The notes under the pieces were generated by a model. It was not told the DNA's origin and searched no databases. It worked only from the letters and a program-made list of their open reading frames with translations. The translations under genes were made by a program, and so were the position numbers. Below are positions 54,320-63,127 of a DNA stretch of 64,000 bases, piece after piece. The stretch is from TMP-86 sp044226865 (GTDB lineage: Bacteria > Pseudomonadota > Gammaproteobacteria > Steroidobacterales > Steroidobacteraceae), in contig JBGAGE010000006.1 of assembly GCA_044226865.1 (NCBI GenBank), forward strand, positions 1 through 64,000, given 5' to 3'. The first letter of the stretch is position 1, and every line of letters starts with the position of its first letter.

Positions 54320-54808
54320 TCAGCCCCTGCGCGCTGCGGCGATGGCGGCCACGTCGATCTTGCCCATCTGCATCATCGCCGTGAACACCCGCTTGCGCGT
54401 CGCCGGGTCGGGGTCGGCCATTCCTTCGGTCAATTCGACGGGCGTGATCTGCCAGGAAATGCCCCATTTGTCCTTGCACCAGCCGCAGGCGCTCGCCTGT
54501 CCGCCATTGCCGATGATGGCATTCCAATAACGATCGGTCTCCGCCTGGTCGGCCGTGGCAACCTGGAAGGAGAAAGCCTCGCTGTGCTTGAACATCGGCC
54601 CCCCGTTGAGCCCGATGCAGTCGAGTCCCAGGACCGTGAATTCCACGACCAGGACATGACCTTCCTTGCCATTGGGGTAGTCGGATGGCGCGTGCCGTAC
54701 AGCGCCGACCGAACTGCCGGGAAAAATGTTTGCGTAGAAGTTCGCCGCCTGCTCGGCTTCACTCTCATACCACAGGCACAATGTCGTCTTGGGGACGCGG
54801 ATGGACAT
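54320..54808 (-). CDS. VOC-family (PhnB/3-dmu-9_3-mt-like) protein
   Basis: A 162-residue glyoxalase-superfamily protein: ITTLCLWYESEAEQAANFYANIFPGSS-like start, EFTVLGLDCIGLNGGPMF, and CGWCKDKWGISWQITPVEL. This is the PhnB-like (DmpB/unknown) subgroup in which metal-binding residues vary. No reaction can be given. It is followed by about 160 bases leading to the Anbu operon end. Confidence 0.82.
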   Translation of the reverse strand: MSIRVPKTTLCLWYESEAEQAANFYANIFPGSSVGAVRHAPSDYPNGKEGHVLVVEFTVLGLDCIGLNGGPMFKHSEAFSFQVATADQAETDRYWNAIIGNGGQASACGWCKDKWGISWQITPVELTEGMADPDPATRKRVFTAMMQMGKIDVAAIAAARRG

Positions 54809-54895
54809 GATGATTCTCCTGAAGCGATGCCGCGAACTTGGGCTGCCGGCTGCAGGGTAGCAAAGTCCCCAACGAGCGAATGTAGGAATGGCCCC

Positions 54896-54988
54896 TCAGA
54901 GCCCCAATGCCTGCCGCAGGAAGGCATCGCTCTTGCGCAGCATCACGGTGCGCGCGGCTGAGTCGTCAAGATCGTGATCCAGGCTCAC
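54896..54988 (-). CDS. putative 30-residue ORF coupled to anbu
   Basis: After the Anbu stop a short frame begins at a GTG that overlaps the TGA (GTGA) and runs MSLDHDLDDSAARTVMLRK to ...DAFLRQALGL, then TGA. Composition is protein-like (no rare-codon runs, no low-complexity), and position at the operon end is typical of coupled mini-genes. No family recognised; could also be chance. Confidence 0.35.
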   Translation of the reverse strand: MSLDHDLDDSAARTVMLRKSDAFLRQALGL

Positions 54989-55710
54989 CACTTCGGGTCC
55001 GGCAATTCGCTGAACACCTCGCGCAGCGCCGACCCCCAACGGGTGCGGATCATGGCGAAGTACGGATGATCGGACTCGATGCTCAGATGAGTGTGTAGCC
55101 TGAACTCGTCGCGCCGGATGATGGCGAGGTCCAGCGGCGGGCCCACCGAGAGATTCGAACGGATGGTCGAGTCCATCGACACCAACGCGCATTTGGAGGC
55201 CTGCGCCAGGCTGCTGCTGCGGGAGATGACGCGATCGATGATCGGCTTGCCGTACTTGGATTCGCCGATCTGGAAGTAATTGGTGTCCGAGGTCGACTCG
55301 ATGAAATTGCCGGCCGAGTAGATATTGAAAAGCCGCGGCGCCTCACCGCGGATCTGGCCGCCGAGGATGAAGGTGGCGTTGAATTCGTGCCCCTGTTCCT
55401 TCAGCGATACCGCATCGCGCCTGTGGATCTCGCGCAGGGCCTCGCCGACGACGCGCGCGGCATCGAACATGTTGCGCGCGCAAAAAATGGGGGAGGGCTC
55501 GTTGTCCGTGGGCCGCTCATGCAGCAGGTTGATCACTGCCTGGGTGATGGCGAGGTTGCCTGCCGACATCATCACCAGCGCCCGCTCTCCCGGGTGGACG
55601 AAGGTCGACATTTTCCGGAAGGTGTTGATCTGATCCACGCCGGCGTTGGTCCGGGAGTCGGACAGCATCACCAGGCCGGTATCCACCAGCAATCCCACGC
55701 AATACGTCAT
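54985..55710 (-). CDS. Anbu: ancestral proteasome beta-subunit homologue
   Basis: A 241-residue Ntn-fold protein. Start MTYCVGLLVDTGLVMLSDSRTNAG: in proteasome-like proteins the residue after Met (here Thr2) becomes the N-terminal nucleophile. HslV/proteasome-like blocks: STFVHPGERALVMMSAGNLA and SIRSNLSVGPPLDLA. Anbu assembles open spiral or ring particles; peptidase activity is weak or absent in tests. It ends a four-gene operon with ATP-grasp, alpha-E and transglutaminase genes, the classic Anbu neighbourhood thought to make and cleave a peptide-like tag or amide. Confidence 0.92.
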   Translation of the reverse strand: MTYCVGLLVDTGLVMLSDSRTNAGVDQINTFRKMSTFVHPGERALVMMSAGNLAITQAVINLLHERPTDNEPSPIFCARNMFDAARVVGEALREIHRRDAVSLKEQGHEFNATFILGGQIRGEAPRLFNIYSAGNFIESTSDTNYFQIGESKYGKPIIDRVISRSSSLAQASKCALVSMDSTIRSNLSVGPPLDLAIIRRDEFRLHTHLSIESDHPYFAMIRTRWGSALREVFSELPDPKW

Positions 55711-55734
55711 GGGATCGAATGTTACACGAGCAGA

Positions 55735-56535
55735 TTATTGCTGCGCTGACTCGGCTACGAAAACTGTGGCCTGCATCGATTCTCCACCGCCGCCATGGCG
55801 CACACCGCGGACGGGCGCTGCGTCCAGGTAGTCGCGCCCCACTGCGAGGCGGCAATAGGTGCGCAGCGCCGGCCGCTGATGCGTGATATCCAGGCTCCGC
55901 CAACCTTCCTGCTCGCCCAGCCACACATCCACCCAGGCATGGCTGGCGATGTCGGCGGCATCGCCGGTGTAGAGGTAACCGCTCACATAGCGCGCGGGGA
56001 TGCCGACGCTGCGGCAGGCGGCGATGAAGATGTGCGCTTGGTCCTGGCATACGCCTTCGCCGGCGTCGAACACTTCCGCGGCGTTGTCCTGCACCTCCGT
56101 CGTTCCAGGGCGATAACGCACCTGCCGATGCACGCCCTCGACCAGCGCGTTCGCCTTGTCACGTGCCGTTTGCGCGTTGCCCAGCTCCTTGATTGCAAAC
56201 TCACGCAGGCGCTCGCTCGGCGCGGTGAGCGGAGTGGGCGCGAGGTAGGCAAGGTGCGACAACGGGCCATCGTCCTGGCGTGCGTCCACATCCAGGGTCT
56301 CCACCACGCCGTTGACGATGATGCGGATTTCCCGATGCGGTTCCTCGATGGTCAGCAGGTGCGCGATATTGCCGTGCGCATCCACCTGCTCCAGCCGCCG
56401 CCCTGGTGCGCTGATCTGCCAGCTCAACGCGCGCTGGCTGGCATCGCGCCGCGGCGTCAGATGCAGGCTCTGCACGCTGTACTTCACCGGGTGCTCGTAT
56501 CGATAGACGGTTTCGTGGCGGATGTGCAATTGCAT
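55735..56535 (-). CDS. transglutaminase-like cysteine peptidase of the Anbu operon
   Basis: A 266-residue protein with an N-terminal beta domain (MQLHIRHETVYRYEHPVKYSVQSLHLTPR) and a transglutaminase core: Cys in GEGVCQDQAHIF, His in ASHAWVDVWL, Asp in RSLDITHQRP. Predicted to cleave or form isopeptide bonds. Four bases separate it from the alpha-E gene upstream. Confidence 0.92.
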   Translation of the reverse strand: MQLHIRHETVYRYEHPVKYSVQSLHLTPRRDASQRALSWQISAPGRRLEQVDAHGNIAHLLTIEEPHREIRIIVNGVVETLDVDARQDDGPLSHLAYLAPTPLTAPSERLREFAIKELGNAQTARDKANALVEGVHRQVRYRPGTTEVQDNAAEVFDAGEGVCQDQAHIFIAACRSVGIPARYVSGYLYTGDAADIASHAWVDVWLGEQEGWRSLDITHQRPALRTYCRLAVGRDYLDAAPVRGVRHGGGGESMQATVFVAESAQQ

Positions 56536-56539
56536 GGCG

Positions 56540-57484
56540 TTACGATCCCGCGGTCACGAGGAAGTCGGAAGAAATTCGATTGCCCAGGTCGCCCAGCTGG
56601 TCGAGGAATTGCCCGAGGAACAGCGGAATGCCCTGCTCGGTGAGTTCCTCCATGCGGCCGAAATACAGGCGCGAATGGATCTCCCCGGCACGCCGCTCGG
56701 TCTCCTTGGAGCGCTCGTTGCCGACCGACTTGACGTTGCTGTAGACCTCCTTTGCGCAACGCAGGAGCGAGCGCGGCACGTCATCGCGCAGGATCAGCAT
56801 TTCCGCCACCTTGAATGGCGTGATGACGTTGCGGTAGGCCTTGCGGTACACCTCGAAGGCCGACAGCGCGCGCAGCAGCACGCTCCATTCGAACGGGTCG
56901 GGGACGGCGTTGGCGTTCGCGCCGGGCATGAGGTCTTCCTGGTGCGCCGTGAGGAGCCGTGCGGTGCTGTCGCCACGCTCGATGAAGGCACCGATACGCG
57001 TGAAGGCGAATGCCTCATCGCGCATCATCGTGCCGATGGTGACGCCGCGCGTCAGGTGCGATCTTTCCTTCACCCATTCCACGAATTGGCCGGTGTCGGT
57101 GCTGGAGGCGCGGCGCGCCACCATGGCGCGGGCCTCCAGCCAGGTGGCATTCAGCGTCTCCCACAGCTCCGAGGTGAGCGTGCCGCGCACCGCGCGCGCG
57201 TTCTCGCGGGCGGAGCGCAGGCAGGCGATGATGCTGCCGCTGAAATCGCGGTCCGTGGTGAGGAAGTCGAACACGCGCCGCGGGGTGATGCGCTCGTGCT
57301 TGACGGCGTAGTCGTGATCGACACGCAGCGCCGCCATGGTCGAGCGCAACGAGGCCTCGAGCGCTTCGGGCGAGTGCGGCAACAGCGACATGCGGTAGTG
57401 CGCATCGACCAGGCGCGCAAGGCTCTCGGCGCGCTCGATATAGCGCGACATCCAGTACAGGTGGTCGGCGGTACGGCTCAGCAT
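56540..57484 (-). CDS. alpha-E domain protein (DUF403)
   Basis: A 314-residue all-helical protein starting MLSRTADHLYWMSRYIERAESLARL, the family signature, with repeated helix blocks such as RSTMAALRVDHDYAVKHERITPRRVFDFL. Function unknown; always associated with the circularly permuted ATP-grasp and Anbu/transglutaminase genes. Its ATG overlaps the ATP-grasp stop by one base (TGATG). Confidence 0.92.
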   Translation of the reverse strand: MLSRTADHLYWMSRYIERAESLARLVDAHYRMSLLPHSPEALEASLRSTMAALRVDHDYAVKHERITPRRVFDFLTTDRDFSGSIIACLRSARENARAVRGTLTSELWETLNATWLEARAMVARRASSTDTGQFVEWVKERSHLTRGVTIGTMMRDEAFAFTRIGAFIERGDSTARLLTAHQEDLMPGANANAVPDPFEWSVLLRALSAFEVYRKAYRNVITPFKVAEMLILRDDVPRSLLRCAKEVYSNVKSVGNERSKETERRAGEIHSRLYFGRMEELTEQGIPLFLGQFLDQLGDLGNRISSDFLVTAGS

Positions 57485-58899
57485 CAGCTTTCCAGCACCC
57501 AGGTGTCCTTGGTGCCGCCGCCTTGCGAGGAATTCACCACCAGCGAGCCTTCACGCAGCGCCACGCGGGTGAGGCCGCCCGGCACGATGGTGACCTCACG
57601 CCCCGACAGGACGAAGGGCCGCAGGTCGATGTGCCGTGGCGCCAGCCCGCTGTCGGCGAAGGTGGGGCAGGTGGATAACGCCAGCGTGGGCTGTGCGATA
57701 TATCGATCGGGGGTGGCAATGATCTGGCGGCGGAAGGCCTCGATCTCAGCCTTGCTGGCCGCGGGGCCGATCAGCATGCCGTAGCCACCTGCCCCATGGA
57801 CTTCCTTGACGACCAGTTCCGACAGATGCGCGAGCACATAGTCGAGATCCTCGCGGCGACGCAACTGCCAGGTGTGCACATTGGCGATGATGGGCGTTTC
57901 GCCCAGGTAGAAGCGGATCATTTCCGGCACGAACGGATAGATGGACTTGTCGTCCGCCACTCCTGTGCCGATGGCGTTCGCAATGGTGATGCGCCCGGCC
58001 CGGTAGGCGGCCAGCAGCCCTGGAACGCCGAGCATGGAATCGGGGCGGAACACCAGCGGATCGAGGAAGTCGTCGTCGATGCGGCGGTAGATGACGTCCA
58101 CACGCCGCGGACCCTGCGTGGTGCGCATGTAGACCGATTCGTCGCGCACGAACAGGTCCTGGCCTTCCACCAATTCGACGCCCATCTGCTGGGCGAGGAA
58201 GGCGTGCTCGAAATAGGCGCTATTGTTGGCGCCCGGCGTGAGCAATGCCACCGTGGGGTCCGCGACGCCCGTGGGCGCGACGCTGCGCAGGTTCTCCAGG
58301 AGCACGTCCGGGTAATGATCCACCGGTGCAATACGGTGTGAGGAGAACAGCTCCGGGAAAAGCCGCATCATCATCTTGCGGTTCTCGAGCATGTACGAGA
58401 CGCCCGAGGGAACGCGCAGGTTGTCCTCCAGTACGCGGAATTCGCCGGCATCGTCGCGCACGATGTCGATGCCCGCGATGTGCGCGTAGATGCCGCCCGG
58501 CACGTCGACGCCCTGCATCTCCGGCCGGTACTGCGGGTTGCACAGCACTTGTTCCGCTGGCACGACGCCTGCTTTCAGTATCGCCTGGTCGTGGTAAATG
58601 TCGTGAATGAAGGCGTTCAAAGACTGCACGCGCTGCTTCAGGCCGCGCTGGAGCTTGGACCATTCGTCCGACGGCAGTACGCGCGGGACGATGTCGAAGG
58701 GGATCAGGCGCTCGGTGCCTTCCTCCTGGCCGTAGACCGCAAAGGTGATGCCGACGCGATGGAAGAGGGCGTCCGCCTCTGCTCGCTTCTGCGCCAGCGT
58801 TGCCGCCGGCTGGCTGGCAAGCCACTCCGCATAGCGCTGGTAATGCGCACGTTCATCGCCGGCGCGCGCCTTCATCTCATCGTAGGGCTGTTCCGCCAA
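57484..58899 (-). CDS. circularly permuted type-2 ATP-grasp protein (DUF404/DUF407)
   Basis: A 471-residue ATP-grasp enzyme: MAEQPYDEMKARAGDERAHYQRY, HRVGITFAVYGQEEGTERLIPFD, GIDIVRDDAGEFRVLEDNLRVPSGVSYMLENR (ATP/Mg-binding acidic and Asn residues), and KEVHGAGGYGMLIGP, plus the C-terminal VVNSSQGGGTKDTWVLES. This class is predicted to ligate amino acids or amines to a carboxylate in an unknown peptide pathway. It is the first gene of the Anbu operon, transcribed leftward. Confidence 0.92.
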   Translation of the reverse strand: MAEQPYDEMKARAGDERAHYQRYAEWLASQPAATLAQKRAEADALFHRVGITFAVYGQEEGTERLIPFDIVPRVLPSDEWSKLQRGLKQRVQSLNAFIHDIYHDQAILKAGVVPAEQVLCNPQYRPEMQGVDVPGGIYAHIAGIDIVRDDAGEFRVLEDNLRVPSGVSYMLENRKMMMRLFPELFSSHRIAPVDHYPDVLLENLRSVAPTGVADPTVALLTPGANNSAYFEHAFLAQQMGVELVEGQDLFVRDESVYMRTTQGPRRVDVIYRRIDDDFLDPLVFRPDSMLGVPGLLAAYRAGRITIANAIGTGVADDKSIYPFVPEMIRFYLGETPIIANVHTWQLRRREDLDYVLAHLSELVVKEVHGAGGYGMLIGPAASKAEIEAFRRQIIATPDRYIAQPTLALSTCPTFADSGLAPRHIDLRPFVLSGREVTIVPGGLTRVALREGSLVVNSSQGGGTKDTWVLES

Positions 58900-59002
58900 T
58901 TGTCCCCCGTCGCCGAATGCAGGAAATCCAAGGCTAATCTAGCACTAGTTGAGCGATTCGCCAGCCGTGTTAATGCACCAAGAAGGGTCGCAGCAGGCCC
59001 GA

Positions 59003-60154
59003 TTACGGTGCACCGGCTCCCTGGGCGTTGATGCGAGCAAGCAAGGCTTCGGCCGCGCGTGCATTCGTATCGTTGGCGAAGCGAGCCGGGAAGTCTTCGA
59101 TGAGCAATCGCGCCGTCCTGGGCGCGCCGCCCGACGCCGCAATATGCGCAAGGCGCAGCGTGGAGGTTCCCGACTTGGGCCGGAATTCCTTGTTCCCGCG
59201 AAGTGCCTGCTCGGTGACCGACAATGCTTTGGCGTTCTGATTGGCAGCCAGGAGCTTATCCAGGTACTCCTGGAGCAGCCGCGTTCTATAGCGGTCATCG
59301 CCCCATGACTCCACTCGCTGGCACAGCCACGCGTAATCCTCGAGCCGGTGTTGACGGGACTCGAGCCAGTCGGCCAGAAGCTTCCAGGCGGCGATGTGCT
59401 TTCCCGACCGCATCTGGCCGTAAGCTTCATCCACCGCCTTGGCCGATTCCTTGAGGTCTTCGCTTTCCTGGCGGGCGCGTGTGCGCTCCGGGGAATGCCA
59501 CACTTCCAGCCCGACCCGATCGCGCTGCTCGTAGAGAAGGCCCGCAAGCAAGCTGAACATCGACAGGCTGCAGAAAAGAGAGATCGCCAGCTGCACCGGC
59601 AGCCATAGCTGCCCCGTCCACACCCATTTGAGCAGCAACCCGTAGCCCGCGGTGACGGCCAGTACGAGGAGGTAATGACTCCCGAGTTGCGCGATGAGCT
59701 TCACCCAGGCCAAGGGATTGAGCGCGGGCAGGATGTTGCACTCCAATGCCAATACCGCCGTGGTCGCGGGCAGGCAAAAGGCAAAGATCGAGCCGACGAA
59801 CATGGCGGAGCGCGCGCCGACTCCGGTCGACAGCGCGTGACAAACCCCGTACATCGCGCACAGAATAAGGAGCAGTGCGAGCGGCCTTTGCTCGTCCACG
59901 GGATTCATCATTTGTATATCCAGCGCCGGCGGTTCCTTGACCCCGCGCGCCGTGTAGTCAAACAGGATGAAGGCGTACTTCCAGAACCAGGAAGTGAGGA
60001 TGATCCCGAGGGCAAGACCCAGCAATCCCGCTTGCGCGGCGATGGTCAGGCCGAGGGCGAAGATTACTATTAGGCTGGGGGCGCCGCCGGAGAGGGGGCG
60101 AAAGAGGTATTCAAAAGCGGAAAGTCGAATGAACTTTTCCGTCGACTCAGTCAA
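59003..60154 (-). CDS. multi-pass membrane protein with C-terminal soluble domain, unknown function
   Basis: A 383-residue protein with about five hydrophobic helices (SLIVIFALGLTIAA, LALGIILTSWFW, LALLLILCAMYGVC, AMFVGSIFAFCLP, LVLAVTAGYGLLLKW, ISLFCSLSMFSLLAG) and an acidic/helical cytoplasmic tail of about 150 residues from about 235. A TTG start at 60154 is supported by GAGGAG 8 bases upstream and by overlap with the stop of the preceding ORF (TTGA). No family recognised. It lies at the edge of the AT-richer zone. Confidence 0.6.
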   Translation of the reverse strand: MTESTEKFIRLSAFEYLFRPLSGGAPSLIVIFALGLTIAAQAGLLGLALGIILTSWFWKYAFILFDYTARGVKEPPALDIQMMNPVDEQRPLALLLILCAMYGVCHALSTGVGARSAMFVGSIFAFCLPATTAVLALECNILPALNPLAWVKLIAQLGSHYLLVLAVTAGYGLLLKWVWTGQLWLPVQLAISLFCSLSMFSLLAGLLYEQRDRVGLEVWHSPERTRARQESEDLKESAKAVDEAYGQMRSGKHIAAWKLLADWLESRQHRLEDYAWLCQRVESWGDDRYRTRLLQEYLDKLLAANQNAKALSVTEQALRGNKEFRPKSGTSTLRLAHIAASGGAPRTARLLIEDFPARFANDTNARAAEALLARINAQGAGAP

Positions 60155-60402
60155 TTTGGAAACTCCTCGTGCTCGATGCTTGCGTTGCGTAGGCTGAACA
60201 TGATCGGCTGATGTTCATTAAGGTCGATATCGACGCCGAATTTGGTCGGATGTGCCTCTTTTGTATTGCGGACACTCTGTTTTGTTGTTCGCACCTTTAC
60301 TCGCTGACGAGATGAACTCGTCCGAAGTTGGCAACGTAGCCGCCCACGAAGCGCCGTCGTGGCACAGTTGGCGCCGTTGATCTCGCCTGCGATTAATAGC
60401 AT
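60151..60402 (-). CDS. small ORF coupled to the membrane protein, unknown function
   Basis: An 83-residue frame starting MLLIAGEINGANCATTALRG with GGAG 5 bases before the ATG; in-frame ATG 60423 is an alternative. The tail FGVDIDLNEHQPIMFSLRNA looks like a real folded region. Its TGA overlaps the TTG of the downstream membrane protein, so it is probably translated. Codon use and GC are lower than in the rest of the window. Confidence 0.42.
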   Translation of the reverse strand: MLLIAGEINGANCATTALRGRLRCQLRTSSSRQRVKVRTTKQSVRNTKEAHPTKFGVDIDLNEHQPIMFSLRNASIEHEEFPN

Positions 60403-60725
60403 TTGATCTCCATTGATGCCCATTGAGTTGGTTGGGTGGATCACGCACCCCCACATCGTCGAACAAGCACGGGCCGCGCAAGAAATTGGGCTGTCGGCAC
60501 GCACTGCCCTTCGAATTGCTGGCCCCTAGCAAAAGCTTCTACTGTCATAATGATGCTGCATGGCAACAAAATCTCTGGATCATGTCCTGACTTACTCCGC
60601 CGTTGCTTTTTTGTTGTATTTTCATAATCTTGGAGTCATTTGGACATATTATGGTGCCGGGTTTGTAAGCAATTCGGTGCCATTTGGATCTCTGAAAATT
60701 TTTGAAGTTGTGAACCGGCTCACAT
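60403..60725. other. AT-richer intergenic region, no gene seen
   Basis: About 320 bases with no convincing frame; several T-rich runs and no strong hairpin. It should hold the divergent promoters of the small ORF at 60402 and of the DUF6502-like gene at 60726. Confidence 0.5.
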
Positions 60726-61565
60726 ATGCCAGATAATGTAAAACAAGCGCTTGCAGTTGCACTGCGTCGGCTACTTCGGCCTCTTATAAGGATTATGTTG
60801 CGAGAAGGACTTACATACCCGCAGTTCGCGCTGATCTCCCGAGCCGCATTCATCGATTGTGCGGCGAGTGATTTCGACGTGGATCAGTCGACGGCGTCTT
60901 CGATTTCGATCTCAACGCTTACCGGTATTCCCGAAGCTGAGATCGACTCGGTTAGATCCCGTGAGCTCGTGATAAAGGGTGGGGTCTCAGAGGAAAAGAA
61001 TAACTTCGCTCGAGTTCTTCATGGCTGGCACAACGATCGCGACTACGTTGGGCCATATGGATTTCCTATCGATCTAGCATTTTCTGGGCCAGCGCCGAGC
61101 TTGTCTGCTCTTGTGGCGCGCCACACCCCAGGAATATCCCCTGAAGTGATTCTTAAAGAGTTGCTTCGGATTAGCGCGGTACGGGAAGTTGGAACGAATA
61201 TTTGGCAACCGCTTTTTCGCGAGTACATAGATCCGACGCTCTCTCCCGAGAACATTAAGAGAATGGGAAAGTTGGCGGAGTCTTTGCTTGCAACTCTCGA
61301 AAACAATACGCGCCACAACCGAGAAGTGACCGACCTTTTCGAGCGGACGATGATTGTTGATCAACCATTAACTGAAAGGCAGTTGCTGGAGTTTCAAGCA
61401 TATCTAAAGGTCGTTGGCGGGCAATTCCTTCAGCGAGTTGACGCTTACGCCGCCATTGATTTGCGCGAAAAGGTGGCGTTGAAGCCGGATGAAACTGGAA
61501 CGATTAGTGCGGGGCTTCAGTGTTTCTTATTTGTGGAGCCGGCGGAAGAAAGTTTAAAGAATTAA
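60726..61565 (+). CDS. DUF6502 family protein
   Basis: A 279-residue protein: RRLLRPLIRIMLREGLTYPQFALISRAAFIDCAASDF, then SSISISTLTGIPEAEIDSVRSRE and VLHGWHNDRDYVGPYGFPIDLAF, matching the DUF6502 pattern, including the winged-helix-like first part that suggests DNA binding. Function unknown. ATG 60726 has a weak upstream site. The IVGTS repeat gene follows after 41 bases, probably cotranscribed. Codon use and GC are lower than in the main chromosome part. Confidence 0.78.
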   Translation: MPDNVKQALAVALRRLLRPLIRIMLREGLTYPQFALISRAAFIDCAASDFDVDQSTASSISISTLTGIPEAEIDSVRSRELVIKGGVSEEKNNFARVLHGWHNDRDYVGPYGFPIDLAFSGPAPSLSALVARHTPGISPEVILKELLRISAVREVGTNIWQPLFREYIDPTLSPENIKRMGKLAESLLATLENNTRHNREVTDLFERTMIVDQPLTERQLLEFQAYLKVVGGQFLQRVDAYAAIDLREKVALKPDETGTISAGLQCFLFVEPAEESLKN

Positions 61566-61606
61566 CTATCGACGGCTGACGCGTTCGGTAGTCGTAGGGG
61601 ATCGCG

Positions 61607-63082
61607 ATGAAGAAAATTGATTTTGGCGTTTCAGCGCTTGTTGCCGGTTCGCTGCTTTGTGCAGTAACGACGGCTGGCGCTTCGGTGCCGTCCTTGTTGT
61701 CACTCAAAGCGCAATTTGGTGACTCGATGAGGATTGCCGGGCCCGTGGAGAAAATCGATTTAGCGCATAACCTTTTGGTGGTGGCCGGCCAGGCGGTCGT
61801 TTTTACGTCTGCCACAAAGTTTTCAGAGAAGGCTCTCGCGGGTTCCAATAGAGTTTCAAGCTCGGTTCAACAGTTACGTAACGGCGACTATGTAGTCGTG
61901 ACGGGCGATGTTGACTCGGCCGCTGAGGCGGTAACGAGATTCGACGATGAGTACGTTAGTGGCGCAGACAAGATTTATGTCCGCGGATTCCTAGACGCGT
62001 TAAAGGTAAGCACCGGTAAGGCTCAAATCGGCAACCTGTCGATCGACGTAACGCCGGCGATGGCGACAACGAGCGCTGACGATGTCCAACCGGGCGAAGT
62101 AGTCGAAATTTCAGGTATCCAGCCGACCCATGGCGGCGTTCTTCTCGTTGATTCCGTCGGCGGCTTCAGTGCGGAGAGAACCGCGCGCGGAACTTCGTCA
62201 ATCGTTGGGACTTCCTTGGCGCGGTCCATAGTGGGGACGTCAGCCGCGAAGTCGATCGTGGGTACTTCGATGTCGAAGTCCATTGTCGGCACGTCGGCAG
62301 CCAAGTCGATCGTCGGTACCTCATTATCGAAGTCGATTGTTGGGACCTCAGCCGCAAGGTCGATCGTGGGTACTTCATTGTCGAAGTCGATTGTTGGGAC
62401 TTCCTCGATTGTGGGTACATCGTCAGCGAGGTCGATTGTTGGGACTTCCTCGGCAAGGTCCATAGTAGGGACCTCGGCCGCAAAATCGATCGTCGGCACT
62501 TCACTGTCGAAGTCCATCGTCGGCACGTCGGCAGCCAAGTCGATTGTCGGGACTTCCTCGATTGTGGGTACATCGTCAGCGAGGTCGATCGTTGGGACAT
62601 CCTTGGCACGGTCGATTGTGGGAACGTCAGCCGCAAAGTCGATCGTGGGTACTTCATTGTCGAAGTCCATTGTCGGCACGTCGGCAGCTAAGTCGATTGT
62701 CGGTACCTCGCTGTCGAAGTCGATTGTTGGAACTTCCTCGATTGTGGGCACATCGTCAGCGAGGTCGATTGTTGGGACTTCCTCGGCACGGTCGATTGTG
62801 GGAACGTCAGCCGCAAAGTCGATCGTAGGCACTTCGATGTCGAAGTCCATCGTCGGCACGTCGGCAGCTAAGTCGATTGTCGGTACCTCGCTGTCGAAGT
62901 CGATTGTTGGAACTTCCTCGATTGTGGGCACATCGTCAACGAGGTCGATTGTTGGGACTTCCTCGGCAAGGTCCATAGTAGGGACCTCGGCTGCAAAATC
63001 GATTGTGGGCACTTCACTGTCGAAGTCCATTGTCGGTACGTCGGCGGCCAAGTCGATCGTCGGTACTTCTTCGAAAACCTAA
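61607..63082 (+). CDS. secreted SIVGTS-repeat protein
   Basis: A 491-residue protein with AGGGG 7 bases before ATG 61607. Residues 1-25 are a signal peptide (ending TTAGA). Residues about 30-185 form a beta domain with AGPVEKIDLAHNLLVVAGQAVVF and NGDYVVVTGDVDSAAE, resembling DUF5666-type OB-like units. Residues 198-491 are 34 consecutive units beginning SIVGTS: 30 of nine residues (SIVGTSxxK/R) and four truncated six-residue units. Predicted outside the cytoplasm, perhaps a beta-solenoid or a binding array. No known family recognised for the repeat. It is flanked by two DUF6502-like genes. Confidence 0.85.
   Translation: MKKIDFGVSALVAGSLLCAVTTAGASVPSLLSLKAQFGDSMRIAGPVEKIDLAHNLLVVAGQAVVFTSATKFSEKALAGSNRVSSSVQQLRNGDYVVVTGDVDSAAEAVTRFDDEYVSGADKIYVRGFLDALKVSTGKAQIGNLSIDVTPAMATTSADDVQPGEVVEISGIQPTHGGVLLVDSVGGFSAERTARGTSSIVGTSLARSIVGTSAAKSIVGTSMSKSIVGTSAAKSIVGTSLSKSIVGTSAARSIVGTSLSKSIVGTSSIVGTSSARSIVGTSSARSIVGTSAAKSIVGTSLSKSIVGTSAAKSIVGTSSIVGTSSARSIVGTSLARSIVGTSAAKSIVGTSLSKSIVGTSAAKSIVGTSLSKSIVGTSSIVGTSSARSIVGTSSARSIVGTSAAKSIVGTSMSKSIVGTSAAKSIVGTSLSKSIVGTSSIVGTSSTRSIVGTSSARSIVGTSAAKSIVGTSLSKSIVGTSAAKSIVGTSSKT
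62198..63079 (+). repeat. 34-unit nonapeptide-encoding VNTR with higher-order period
   Basis: Units are 27 bases (SIVGTS + AAK, LSK, SAR, LAR or MSK) except units 8, 14, 21 and 28, which are 18 bases. Between short units the order SAR-SAR-AAK-LSK-AAK-LSK-short recurs, a super-unit of about 180 bases, with one copy missing a unit. All copies keep frame; sequences vary at third positions, so copies are not recent identical duplications only. Confidence 0.95.
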
Positions 63083-63127
63083 ATCCAATCCTGTCTGCAG
63101 AGCAGGCCCGATTGTGATGGCGAACGC

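Noticed and set aside
62023..63051. Open minus-strand frame of 342 residues (VPTIDFxxE repeats) opposite the SIVGTS array
   Set aside because: It is the mirror product of the in-frame repeat, with no ribosome site or signal; openness follows from repeat periodicity.
62198..63079. CRISPR-like array
   Set aside because: Units are adjacent without unique spacers, keep a coding frame, and are not identical direct repeats with a leader.
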